From JAGHKQ01 sp041920565 (GTDB taxonomy: Bacteria; Bacillota; Bacilli; Bacillales; Bacillaceae_G): a DNA stretch of 64,000 nucleotides. A model generated the notes under the pieces. The model saw nothing but the letters and a program-made list of their open reading frames with translations. It made no database searches and was not told where the DNA came from. A program made the translations under genes and the position numbers. The stretch spans positions 62,001-126,000 of the forward strand of contig JBHGXS010000067.1 in NCBI GenBank assembly GCA_041920565.1. Reading direction: 5' to 3'. Of the stretch, positions 42,956-51,571 are shown one piece after another. Each line of letters opens with the position of its first letter. The stretch's first letter is position 1.

Positions 42956-43576
42956 TCACCTCTTCCCGTTTAATAGTAATTGCAATGCTTTCTTAATGTA
43001 TTGATCTGTAGAAAGAGATTCCTTAAGAAGTTCCGGTACGACACGCGCCACTTCTCTCTCTGCATATCCCAATGCTTTTAAAGCTTCAAGCGCATCATCC
43101 AGTTCTTCGGAAGCGGAAAGCGGCGCTGCTTCAAACGCATCCGGGTCTGAAAATAAATCCGGCATTGCCTGCGGAAGCACATCTCCAAGCTTTCCCTTTA
43201 AATCCAGTATCATTTGACGTGCCGTTTTTTTACCGACTCCCGGAAACTTGACTAAAAACTTTTCATCTTCATTTTCGATTGCCTGTACAACCTGTTCCGT
43301 TTGCCCTGCCGCTAAAATTGCCAATCCGCCTTTCGGGCCGATGCCCGAAACGTTCAGCAACTTTACAAATAACGAACGTTCTTGCCTTGTTTTAAAGCCA
43401 TATAAGGCAATGATATCTTCCCTTACATATTGATATGTATAAATGCGAATTTGTTCGTTGCTTCTGCGAAATACATACGGATTTGGCGTGAAAATCTGGT
43501 ATCCAATTCCGTTATGGTCGATTACAACATACTCCGGTCCTACAAATTCAACTTGTCCAGTAATATATTCAAACAA
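42956..43576 (-). CDS. ruvA: Holliday junction-binding protein RuvA
   Basis: A 206-residue four-way-junction binder. Domain I OB fold begins FEYITGQVEFVGPEYVVI; helix-hairpin-helix motifs LLNVSGIGPKGGLAIL and LVKFPGVGKKTARQMILDL follow, and domain III (LDDALEALKALGYAEREV) contacts RuvB. The start is TTG 43576, 8 bases after AAAGGGAG; the upstream frame to 43627 has no homology. No LexA/DinR box was seen in the 125-base leader. Confidence 0.94.
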   Translation of the reverse strand: MFEYITGQVEFVGPEYVVIDHNGIGYQIFTPNPYVFRRSNEQIRIYTYQYVREDIIALYGFKTRQERSLFVKLLNVSGIGPKGGLAILAAGQTEQVVQAIENEDEKFLVKFPGVGKKTARQMILDLKGKLGDVLPQAMPDLFSDPDAFEAAPLSASEELDDALEALKALGYAEREVARVVPELLKESLSTDQYIKKALQLLLNGKR

Positions 43577-43731
43577 CGCATGTTCTCTCCCTTTTTGAGC
43601 ATGTATTTTATTGTAACATAAACCCATAAGGTTAATCTATTTTTCTACAGGAAACTTGGCTGGCATGGAAGGGATCTGTCTAGTTAAACTTAGGGAGTAA
43701 ACTCTTCTTATCTATCCTTTCTCATCATGTA

Positions 43732-43763
43732 AAAACAACAAAACCAGCCGGAGCTAGTCTTGT
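43732..43763 (-). terminator. bofC terminator
   Basis: Minus strand ACAAGACTAGC, 4-base loop, GCTGGTTTTGT: 11 pairs with two G-T, then TGTTTTTAC. The stop codon of bofC is in the 5' arm. Confidence 0.7.
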
Positions 43764-44299
43764 TTAACGGAATAGTTTTTCATTTGACTTAACACTTTTT
43801 CGTACCGTTCCCTAGATTTAATGCGAATGCCGCGTTTCAACCGCTGTCTTTGATAGCTTTTCATTTTCTTCATATCCATTTGAAAAAACGAATGGATCAC
43901 ATTATCCGTACTTGGAGTGCCTTTGAAGATTTGTAAGATCCCTTCCTTTGATACTCCAAAATAACCGCTTGTTTTTAGCAAGGGGGATATATCATCAACG
44001 CGCTTTTGCAAAACGATTTGCACATCATCCCGGTCCACGAGCTGCCAATCTCTGTACTCTTCCAATATTTTTTCTAATGAAGCTACCTTCTCAGTAAGTA
44101 TTTCTTCGCTTACTTCACCGTCTAGATAAGTCCGCTGCAAAATCACTGTAATTTGCGGTTCTTCCGTCCCATTCTTTGGCTGCAATGGAACCAGTTCATC
44201 CGGAATTTGCGAAGTAACAGTCTGGATGCTTAATTCATGAATAAAAAATACTAAGCATGCAGCGATAACTGCCTTTACAGAAAACATCATGAACTTCAT
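43754..44299 (-). CDS. bofC: BofC, bypass-of-forespore protein
   Basis: A 181-residue exported protein. An N-terminal signal segment (about residues 7-28) precedes the BofC domains, with VILQRTYLDGEVSEE and TSGYFGVSKEGILQIFKG. In B. subtilis BofC acts in the intermembrane space of the sporangium and holds back SpoIVB, so delaying sigma-K activation. GAGGTG is 7 bases before the ATG. In other Bacillus it lies just downstream or upstream of ruvAB as here; beyond it the conserved order stops and the polysaccharide locus begins. Confidence 0.92.
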   Translation of the reverse strand: MKFMMFSVKAVIAACLVFFIHELSIQTVTSQIPDELVPLQPKNGTEEPQITVILQRTYLDGEVSEEILTEKVASLEKILEEYRDWQLVDRDDVQIVLQKRVDDISPLLKTSGYFGVSKEGILQIFKGTPSTDNVIHSFFQMDMKKMKSYQRQRLKRGIRIKSRERYEKVLSQMKNYSVKQD

Positions 44300-44319
44300 T
44301 TCCTGTCACCTCTTTAAAA

Positions 44320-44376
44320 ATATAAAAACTTCTATTCAGCATCACATTTTTATTGTGACCATAAATAGAAGTTTTA
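44320..44376 (-). terminator. Terminator at the 3' end of the polysaccharide locus
   Basis: AAAACTTCTAT (44325-44335) pairs with ATAGAAGTTTT (44365-44375), with an inner TCACA/TGTGA pairing. On the minus strand it is followed by TTTTTATATTTTT, then bofC. Confidence 0.8.
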
Positions 44377-44406
44377 TCCAAAAACTTGTTGTTGATTTAT
44401 TATTCA

Positions 44407-44692
44407 TGTTGATTGACTAGAAAAAACAAAAAAGGGCACAAAAAAGACACAATTCTTGTAGAATGAAAATTTGGCCTACTCAAGAGGTGTCTTCACTGAA
44501 ACAGTCTTCCATATTTCTACACTTGATTCAAAGCCTACTTTCAGACCAAGACCTTCAAACCTCGGTTCGCAAGTTTGATGTTCGAATACTCATTCATTAC
44601 TTGGTTACTGCGGCTATTCAGGAATGGAAAAACTTTCAACACAGCGTTGATGCGGCTTGCGAAGCAGGTCTGCCACATGCACGGTTAATCAA
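44407..44692 (+). mobile_element. Truncated IS (IS4-like) with transposase N-terminus
   Basis: Left end TGTTGATTGACTAGAAAAAA (44407-44426) matches the left end of the second remnant at 52882-53021. It is followed by an ATG (44463) and about 75 codons (QSLLSDQDLQTSVRKFDVRI, VTAAIQEWKNFQ) resembling the N-terminus of IS4-type transposases. The remnant stops near GGTTAATCAA (44683-44692), a partial right inverted repeat; the rest of the transposase is deleted. Family is tentative. Confidence 0.6.
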
Positions 44693-44716
44693 ACCGTCTT
44701 GTATTTCTAGAAACCT

Positions 44717-45136
44717 CTACTCTTCAGGATGGGCGGCAGTTGACTTTGAAGTATTGAAAATCAAGTACCTGCTCGCGAAATAATTTAGAACAACCACAAC
44801 TGCATTAGCAATTATTTTCGCCAAAACCCCCTTCATATTCATCCACTCAACCAACACTATCATCATTCCCAAGTCTGCCACGTATGAGAGTAAGCGAAAC
44901 AACATAAATGATATAAATTCTTTTGCTAATGAGCTTATAAGTGTACTTTTACTATTAAAAACATAAATTTTATTTGTAATAAAAGCAAAGACTACAGCTA
45001 CAAACCAAGCAATTGTCGTTGCTGATCTATAGTCCGTTCCCATTATTTTTGTGAAAAAAGCGTAACTAACAATGTTAATAATTGTTGTAAGTATACCAAA
45101 AACAATATAACTTACAAACTCTTTTTTGTCTCTCAT
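44717..45136 (-). CDS. GtrA-family membrane protein
   Basis: A 139-residue protein with four membrane segments (about residues 7-27, 38-57, 76-98 and 105-124), matching the GtrA family, small proteins that help flip undecaprenyl-phosphate-sugar across the membrane. The family stretch FVAVVFAFITNKIYVFNSK is present. It is 15 bases after the GT2 pseudogene, whose product would be its GtrB-type partner; with that partner truncated, GtrA may have no substrate. The stop lies near an IS remnant. Confidence 0.85.
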   Translation of the reverse strand: MRDKKEFVSYIVFGILTTIINIVSYAFFTKIMGTDYRSATTIAWFVAVVFAFITNKIYVFNSKSTLISSLAKEFISFMLFRLLSYVADLGMMIVLVEWMNMKGVLAKIIANAVVVVLNYFASRYLIFNTSKSTAAHPEE

Positions 45137-45151
45137 CTCGCACTTCCTATT

Positions 45152-46105
45152 TTAACGATGGATATGAACTTCTTTTTCAGTAAGTTTTCTTCCATCATTT
45201 AATACTTTTTCATCATTGTATTCATCTACAAAATAGAGCGGACGATTCTTCGTTTCGTTGAATATTCTTCCTAAATACTCACCTATAATCCCTAGTGAGA
45301 TAAGTTGAATACCTCCTAGGAATAAAATCACAGTCATTAATGATGGGTATCCTTCAACAGATTCTCCAAATAATAGGGTCTTTGCAATAACCCAAATCAT
45401 GTATATAAATGCAAAGAAGGAAATAACGCATCCTAACATTGATGAAATTCTTAACGGTGTAGTCGTAAAAGATGTAATCCCTTCAATAGCTAAGTCCATT
45501 AGCTTATAGTAATTCCATTTTGTTTCACCAGCAGCACGAGCATCTCGATCAAACAAAATTTCTTTTTTATTGTAACCAATCCAACTGAACATCCCTTTTG
45601 TATATCTTTGAGTTTCTCTTAGTTGTTTGAGAGCTTCTACACAACGTCTATCAAGGAGACGAAAATCTCCCGTATTCTTTTGGATTGGGATTCGTGTTAC
45701 TTTTTGTAATACCTTATAAAAAGTAGACGATGTCCATTTTTTTAACCATGACTCCCCTGATCTTGATCTCCTTTTGGCATAAACATCATCATATCCTTTT
45801 TCCCAATATCTGATCATTTCTGGTATTAATTCAGGCGGATCTTGTAAATCTGCATCTATAATGATTACTGCATCACCTGTGGCATAATCTAAACCAGCAA
45901 TCATAGCTATTTCTTTCCCAAAATTACGTGAGAGATTAACATAGGAAATGCGTTCATCCTTCTCTCTTAATAATTTGATTTGATGTAATGTGTCATCCTT
46001 GCTTCCATCATTAACAAATAGAATTTCAAAATTATAAAAAGGAATATTATTAACAACAGTATTTAATCTGTCATATAGTTGCTGCAACACTTCTTCTTCA
46101 TTTTA
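45152..46105 (-). pseudogene. GT2 dolichol/undecaprenyl-phosphate glycosyltransferase lacking its N-terminus
   Basis: About 315 codons of a GtrB/DPM1-like glycosyltransferase with two C-terminal membrane segments (about 225-245 and 260-285). The DxD region IIIDADLQDPPELIPEMI and NTGDFRLLDRR are intact. The frame enters at NEEEVLQQLYDRL, where the family normally has VSVVVPVYNEEEVL; a TAA sits directly before NEEE, and the first strand of the Rossmann-like fold is gone. Translation could only begin at GTG 46090, with no good ribosome site. Probably inactive. Confidence 0.7.
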
Positions 46106-46118
46106 GAGCACCTGCTTT

Positions 46119-46213
46119 ACACAGAGGGGCGTACATGATAGGCTGGTTAGCCATGCGAACTCCTTTATGTGATGCGGTTTCGCAAGGAGATCATGTACGC
46201 AGAGGCTCTGTGT
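46119..46213. repeat. 95-base multi-arm inverted repeat at the galE/GT2 break
   Basis: Outer arms ACACAGAG (46119-46126) with CTCTGTGT (46206-46213) and CGTACATGAT (46130-46139) with ATCATGTACG (46190-46199), enclosing small hairpins GGCT/AGCC (46141-46152) and GCG/CGC near 46175-46183. On the minus strand AAAGGAG then ATG opens an 18-codon frame (MANQPIMYAPLCK...). It resembles the scar of a mobile element or a structured RNA; no family was recognised. Confidence 0.5.
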
Positions 46214-46293
46214 CAAGCTACTAAGGGTACACTCCAATTTCCAGTAACATGTTCACTCATATCAAGCAAAAAGTGTTCAAATCTGCCTGGCGG

Positions 46294-46917
46294 TCACAAA
46301 TGCTTTAAGACAAGAGGGATTAAATGTGTTTCTGGATTATGATCTTCTCCGATTTCACCTGAAATATGAGCACCCGCAGCGTTGAAGTAACGTAACACTA
46401 CATAATTTAAACCATATGCTTCATGGAAATCTTTTAAGATATACTCAATCATCAATTTAGAACGGCCATATGGGTTAATTGGGTTTGTAGGGATAGACTC
46501 TACAATCATATCTGTGTCTGGAATACCGTACGTTGCAGCTGTAGAGGAGAAGATGAATTTATCTACTTTGTATTCCATCATCTTCTCAAGCAACATTAAA
46601 GTAGCTGATACGTTGTTCTTATAATACTTCATTGGATTGGTGACAGACTCTCCTACAAGACTGTTTGCCGCAAAATGCATCACTGCTTGAATGGAATGCA
46701 TGCTAAATAAGCGGTCTAAGTCAGCAGGATTACTTAAATCTCCCTGAACAAAGACTGCTCTTTGATCAACACTTTCTAGATGACCTGTAGACAGATTATC
46801 TAATACTATTACTTGATGTCCTTGATCTAATAATTCTTTTACTGTATGACTGCCGGCATATCCGGCACCGCTACTACTAGGATTATGAAATTTTACATCC
46901 ATTAACCGTACGTACAT
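46294..46917 (-). pseudogene. galE: UDP-glucose 4-epimerase galE, truncated at both ends
   Basis: About 205 codons against roughly 330 in GalE. The core is good: HFAANSLVGES, SSTAATYG (catalytic Ser) and NPYGRSKLMIE (YxxxK), then RYFNAAGAH. The N-terminus is damaged: the NAD motif reads SSSGAGYAGSHT instead of VTGGAGYIGSHT, and the bases ATCCTAGTA before it encode ILV only in another frame, suggesting a small deletion. After PLVLKHL the C-terminal third is missing, at the same scar that removed the GT2 start. Probably inactive. Confidence 0.75.
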
Positions 46918-46925
46918 TTCCTTTA

Positions 46926-48041
46926 TTAAGAATATAATTCTTCAATTGAAGATATCATCTTATCAATTTTGAAGTTATCTTTATAAGACTTAAAACTGTT
47001 TTCCGAAAGAGTACCATATAGATTAGTTTTTCTTATGATATCTAATATTTTATGGGCTCCTTCTTTCGCATCATCTTTATTAAAAAGGTAACCATTATAG
47101 CCATCTATAACAATTTCATTGTTACCTACTACATCAGTTGCAACAATAGGTTTTTTATACGATAAGGCTTCTATTAGTGAATAAGGCATTCCCTCATATA
47201 AAGAGGTAGATAAAAATATGTCGAAATTCATTAACTCCACATCCGGATTAGGGTGAAATCCTTTTAGTTTAATAAATCTATCGAGACCATTATTCTTTAC
47301 ATAATCTAAAACATCTTTATAGTACTCTCCATCCCCAATATATACAAATTCAACATTTTCTGTTTTTTCAATTACTTGTTCAGCTATACGAATGAATAAC
47401 CAGGGATTTTTTTGATAATCCATTCTTGCAATCGTTCCCACTACTATTCTATCTTTAGAGTTTCTTATGGACGAATGACTATGAATAGGAGTAGGTATGC
47501 CGTTATATATTACTACCGATTTATTTAACGGCACTACATTATTTTTTAAAGCAACGTCTTCTTCTCCTCTTGAAACGTGAACAATTTTTGTTGTAAGAAA
47601 CCCTAATAGCTTTTCAATACCTTTGTACATGAATTTTTTCTTTGTAGATAAATTGGGATTTTGGAATATATATGCGTGCGGTGTATAGTAAACCTTTTTA
47701 ATGCCACATATTCTAGCAGCTATCCTTCCAATTGCACCTGCTTTAGAACTGTGGCAATGAACAATTTGCGGTTCAATTCTTTTTAATATTTTTATGATTG
47801 TTTTCATGGCTACTATATCGTTAGGAATTGATATCTCTCTTACCATTTCCTTAACTTGATAAAAATGAATTCCATTTTCAGCAAGGTCCTTCTGAGCTGA
47901 TAGAAATACATCATCTACCCTTTTGCTTCCGTGTACAACATGCACCTCGTATTTATTCAAGTTAAGATGTGAAAGTAAATCCACTAAATGTCTCCTAACA
48001 CCCCCGCCTAATGACTCACAAATAAAAACAACTTTCTTCAC
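46926..48041 (-). CDS. GT4-family glycosyltransferase
   Basis: A 371-residue GT-B fold enzyme. N-terminal KVVFICESLGGGVRRHLVDLL and the C-terminal nucleotide-sugar site IFLSTSLYEGMPYSLIEALSYKKP (given by its ends, E-x7-E type) place it in GT4. It likely adds one sugar of the repeat unit on the cytosolic membrane face. GTG 48041 is chosen as start because AAGGAG lies 9 bases upstream; the ATG at 48065 is outside that site. Sugar specificity cannot be read from the sequence. Confidence 0.85.
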   Translation of the reverse strand: MKKVVFICESLGGGVRRHLVDLLSHLNLNKYEVHVVHGSKRVDDVFLSAQKDLAENGIHFYQVKEMVREISIPNDIVAMKTIIKILKRIEPQIVHCHSSKAGAIGRIAARICGIKKVYYTPHAYIFQNPNLSTKKKFMYKGIEKLLGFLTTKIVHVSRGEEDVALKNNVVPLNKSVVIYNGIPTPIHSHSSIRNSKDRIVVGTIARMDYQKNPWLFIRIAEQVIEKTENVEFVYIGDGEYYKDVLDYVKNNGLDRFIKLKGFHPNPDVELMNFDIFLSTSLYEGMPYSLIEALSYKKPIVATDVVGNNEIVIDGYNGYLFNKDDAKEGAHKILDIIRKTNLYGTLSENSFKSYKDNFKIDKMISSIEELYS

Positions 48042-48064
48042 ATTCTTTTTCTCCTTTTTACTCA

Positions 48065-48862
48065 TTAGCTAGATTTACTTAGCAAAGATTTAATACCAAT
48101 GACTAACTTGTTTGGGGTCACTAACAAGATAAAAGATTTGACTATTCCTACATAACTTTCTAACACTAATGGATTAAAATACTTTCCTTGAATTTTCATT
48201 CTGCTACGCAATTGTGTCTTTCTTTTACTTAATGAAATGCCATTTGGATTTATCTCCTTGTAAACTAAAACTTCATCTAAATTAGAAACATCATATTTAT
48301 TAGTTATCCTAAAGAAGAAATCATAATCTTCCGCTGCTGGATAATCAGTGTGATATACTCCTATTTCTTCGAGAATTGATGTCCTAAACATAACAGACGG
48401 ATGAGGAAAGCAACTATTAATATGCATCTTATCTTTTATCTTATCTGTTGATACCGGCACATATTCAATAAATACTTCTCTCCCCTCCAAATCAACGTGC
48501 TTTACATGAGAGCCTATGAGCATATACTGCGGATTCTCTAGCATATATTGTTTTTGTTTATAAAAACGGTTAGGTGCAATTGTATCTCCAGCATCTATTC
48601 TCGCAACAAATTCATATCCATTATCACGAATGTACTTTAGACCCAAATTTAGTGCATTTTCGATTCCTTTATTAACCTCAGATTTTATAAAAATGATATT
48701 ATGAATTCCTATTGTCGAAGGGACACTGATAGGTTCTTTACTCCCATCATCTACTATTACAACATCTACACTTTCTTTAGTTTCTTCTAACAATGACTCT
48801 AATGTTTTATTTAAACCAATCTGATCATTATATACAGGAATTAATAAGGCTATCTCAGACAT
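48065..48862 (-). CDS. GT2-family glycosyltransferase
   Basis: A 265-residue GT-A enzyme. It begins SEIALLIPVYNDQIGLNKTL, has VVIVDDGSKEPI and FVARIDAGDTIAPNRF (DxD-like acidic motif), and PAAEDYDFFFRIT, the ED motif of GT2 sugar transferases. ATG 48862 follows GGAGAG by about 6 bases. It is next to the GT4 gene in the polysaccharide operon. Sugar and acceptor are unknown. Confidence 0.85.
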   Translation of the reverse strand: MSEIALLIPVYNDQIGLNKTLESLLEETKESVDVVIVDDGSKEPISVPSTIGIHNIIFIKSEVNKGIENALNLGLKYIRDNGYEFVARIDAGDTIAPNRFYKQKQYMLENPQYMLIGSHVKHVDLEGREVFIEYVPVSTDKIKDKMHINSCFPHPSVMFRTSILEEIGVYHTDYPAAEDYDFFFRITNKYDVSNLDEVLVYKEINPNGISLSKRKTQLRSRMKIQGKYFNPLVLESYVGIVKSFILLVTPNKLVIGIKSLLSKSS

Positions 48863-48931
48863 AGAATCTCTCCAATCATTCACTCACTAATACAATGAAT
48901 AAAAACCCGTACAAAATTTTTATACATATAA

Positions 48932-48980
48932 TAAAAAAGGTGCCTAGGAATCCTATTTAAAATAGATCCCCAAGCCCCCA
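48932..48980 (-). terminator. Terminator inside the polysaccharide operon, after the polymerase gene
   Basis: Minus strand G-rich arm (GGGGGCTTGGGG) pairs imperfectly with CCTAGGCACC over about 20 positions, closed by TATTT/AAATA, followed by TTTTTT (48933-48938). Located between the Wzy-like gene and the GT2 gene. Confidence 0.65.
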
Positions 48981-49019
48981 AAATGAAGTATTCTTTAAAG
49001 TCATTTCCATACAATTTCA

Positions 49020-50282
49020 TTATATAGCATTTTCGTTTAAATTAATCTTATTAACTTGTTTTATCTCTTTACCCATATTTTTGGGAGAATAACTAACTTT
49101 AGATATCAACATATGCTTAAATGTTATAATTCCTCCCAAAAATAAAAGCCAGTAGCCTAAAGAAAAATCATATGGTCTTTGGTATATAGACAAGAAATAA
49201 ACCATGCAGAAAACCCATACGTGCTTATTCCTTAAGGTAAAAGCATATCCCATAAAATATAAGGTATGGAGAATGAATAATACAAAACCATTGACTACCA
49301 CAAATGTCTTCCAAGACAATGCTTCTGAACCGTAATGATATGCTTTATCAAGATACTCCTTCTCTTTCATTCCTAACAACACATTATCACTTTGTAAAAA
49401 TTCCTTATATATTTGATCAAACCCTTTATTAGTCCTATTGTCACCTTGTATTCCATTATCACTTAATTCAAATCTGTAAAGAAGTTTACTATAAACATAG
49501 GAATCCTTTGGGACAGTATTCATTAATATAATAATCGCGCCAAATATTACGATACCATATTTGAATTTTTTTATTAGCAAATACAAAAACACAATAAAAT
49601 AGAAAGCAAAAGAAAAAGATAGAATTCCTGCAACAAGTAATATCCTCTCATATCTCCTGCGCAAAGAAAATCCTTTTGATACTAATATCAAGCTACTAAC
49701 CGTCCCTACGACTCCTGGTTCATCAAACATTCCACAAATTCTATCAATACTCCCTCCCCAAGGGAAGAAATATCGTTGATCTGCTCCATTATAAAAGTGA
49801 TAAATAGATAAATTAAAGTAATTCCTATAATCCGGCTTTGTCCAAGATGTACTTAATAAATGAGACCATTTTAAATCTAAGCCTATAAATAAAAGAATAG
49901 CTATTATTATCGCTGGAACAAGAGATATCGCAACTATTTTAATAAACTTATCATAAATCTTCAAACGTTCTTCATTTCTTATTAATACGAGAGGAACAAG
50001 AGACATGGAATACAACAGTATATTACGTATCACATTTTCATCCTTGAAACTAAACATTAGTATTAACACTAGCGCAAAGAAAGCACTAATTATACTAGAT
50101 TTACTTACTTTATAATCCGCTACAATAGCCCATAATAAAAATACTGAGATGTGAATTATCCCAACATACCTAATCATACTATTGTTCCACGTAAAGAATG
50201 GATGTAACCACAAAAACCCATAGAATGCTGATATATATATATACATCTTGTAAAGAAGTAAATCTACTCTTCCTGTTTGCAT
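49020..50282 (-). CDS. Wzy-like polysaccharide polymerase
   Basis: A 420-residue membrane protein with about ten or eleven hydrophobic segments and a larger external loop (about residues 255-310), the layout of O-antigen/capsule polymerases. The stretch CGMFDEPGVVGTVSSLIL resembles the conserved region before the polymerase loop. There is no clear family motif, so the call depends on topology and on neighbouring Wzx, sugar transferase and glycosyltransferase genes. Very AT-rich coding sequence. Confidence 0.65.
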   Translation of the reverse strand: MQTGRVDLLLYKMYIYISAFYGFLWLHPFFTWNNSMIRYVGIIHISVFLLWAIVADYKVSKSSIISAFFALVLILMFSFKDENVIRNILLYSMSLVPLVLIRNEERLKIYDKFIKIVAISLVPAIIIAILLFIGLDLKWSHLLSTSWTKPDYRNYFNLSIYHFYNGADQRYFFPWGGSIDRICGMFDEPGVVGTVSSLILVSKGFSLRRRYERILLVAGILSFSFAFYFIVFLYLLIKKFKYGIVIFGAIIILMNTVPKDSYVYSKLLYRFELSDNGIQGDNRTNKGFDQIYKEFLQSDNVLLGMKEKEYLDKAYHYGSEALSWKTFVVVNGFVLFILHTLYFMGYAFTLRNKHVWVFCMVYFLSIYQRPYDFSLGYWLLFLGGIITFKHMLISKVSYSPKNMGKEIKQVNKINLNENAI

Positions 50283-50327
50283 TGACTTATATCATCCTAT
50301 TCTTACTTAATTCTGCTAAATATATTT

Positions 50328-51497
50328 TTAAACACGCCAGACCCTCTTCTTTTTTATATGCTGTTGATTAATAAATTCATTTGCCAACCGCCTACCTATC
50401 CTTACAGAAGGTTTTTCAACAACGTAGTAAGCTGCAGTGGAAAGAACTATTGCTAAAAAAATAGCAACACCAAATACTATTATTACTGATACTTTATCAC
50501 CTATGATATAAATGAGAGAAAACAATACTATTGAATGATAAAGATATAAACTGTAGGAAATTTTCCCAAGGAAAATCAAAGGTTTTTTTGAAAGGAAATT
50601 ATTAAAACTATTATCACCTAATCCTATTAAAATAAATAAAACGGCACCTACTATAACTAACCATTCATCTACTACATATTTGTGAATAACCTTTATATCC
50701 TCTGCTATTCCAGGATAGGTATATAGTAATATAGTAGCCATAAAAAGGATTAATCTTTTTTTCCTAGATAAACCATTAATTTTTGATACTAATTCTTTAT
50801 AGTTTTTTGCTAATAAGGCACCTATTATAAACATCGGAATATAATAAAAGGTAGCGTAGATACTAGTTTTTTCATGTATCCCACTATGTTTCCAAACTGT
50901 ATAAGAAATTATACTGAATAAGAAATTTATAACAATAACTTTATTTCTATCAAAACGAATTACAATTAGCATTAAAATAGGGAAAATAAGGGATATTCTT
51001 AGTTCATGTACTAATGACCACACTACAAAGTTATAGGAATCAGTATTATATACTCCTATTAATAAAAAATGTTTTAATAATAATTCTAAAGTAATAGGAG
51101 TGGACCATAAACTATGAAACCAATCGCTATATCCTTTAACATAACTATTTGAGAAAATTGTTATACAAAACAATACAACTAGAAGTGAAACATAATAAGG
51201 AATGGCTATCCTAAAGAAGCGCTTGACAATAAAAGCGCTGTAATTCTCTCTTTTTATAGAATTGTAATAGGGAATTGATAAAACAAAACCACTTAGTACA
51301 AAAAAGAAAATTACAGATTCATGTCCCGTTAAAAATAATCTTAATGGACTTTGAACCACTATGTGTAATAATAAATTTTTATTGATACTAGCCTTATCAG
51401 CATTACCAAAATAGGATAAAGTTAAAGACATATGGCTAAAAAACACAAATAAAGCAGCTAATCCCCTAAGCGAATCTAATTGAGTTAATCGTTTCAT
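50328..51497 (-). CDS. Membrane acyltransferase (acyltransferase 3/OafA type)
   Basis: A 389-residue protein with about ten membrane segments. The N-terminus QLDSLRGLAALFVFFSHMSL has the Arg and His of the acyltransferase-3 family, and SLYLYHSIVLF near the C-terminus is also typical. Such enzymes O-acetylate or otherwise acylate surface polysaccharides. AGGAGA precedes the ATG. Located between the polymerase and a glycosyltransferase, so modification of the repeat unit is likely. Confidence 0.87.
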   Translation of the reverse strand: MKRLTQLDSLRGLAALFVFFSHMSLTLSYFGNADKASINKNLLLHIVVQSPLRLFLTGHESVIFFFVLSGFVLSIPYYNSIKRENYSAFIVKRFFRIAIPYYVSLLVVLFCITIFSNSYVKGYSDWFHSLWSTPITLELLLKHFLLIGVYNTDSYNFVVWSLVHELRISLIFPILMLIVIRFDRNKVIVINFLFSIISYTVWKHSGIHEKTSIYATFYYIPMFIIGALLAKNYKELVSKINGLSRKKRLILFMATILLYTYPGIAEDIKVIHKYVVDEWLVIVGAVLFILIGLGDNSFNNFLSKKPLIFLGKISYSLYLYHSIVLFSLIYIIGDKVSVIIVFGVAIFLAIVLSTAAYYVVEKPSVRIGRRLANEFINQQHIKKKRVWRV

Positions 51498-51571
51498 CTA
51501 ATCTCTCCTAAAATACGTATAGACCATTTTACTTGCTTTAAAAAATCTAGTTAATATAACGTCTTATCTCC

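Noticed and set aside
20231..43662. Shared 13-mer GGAAACTTGGCTG at 20231-20243 and 43650-43662
   Set aside because: Several shared 13-mers are expected by chance in 64 kb, and the flanking bases differ.
43577..43753. LexA/DinR box before ruvA
   Set aside because: No sequence close to the CGAAC-N4-GTTCG pattern was found.
44463..44783. A 106-codon plus-strand frame read as a whole gene
   Set aside because: Only the first about 75 codons resemble a transposase; the rest is antisense to gtrA, so it is a truncated IS remnant.
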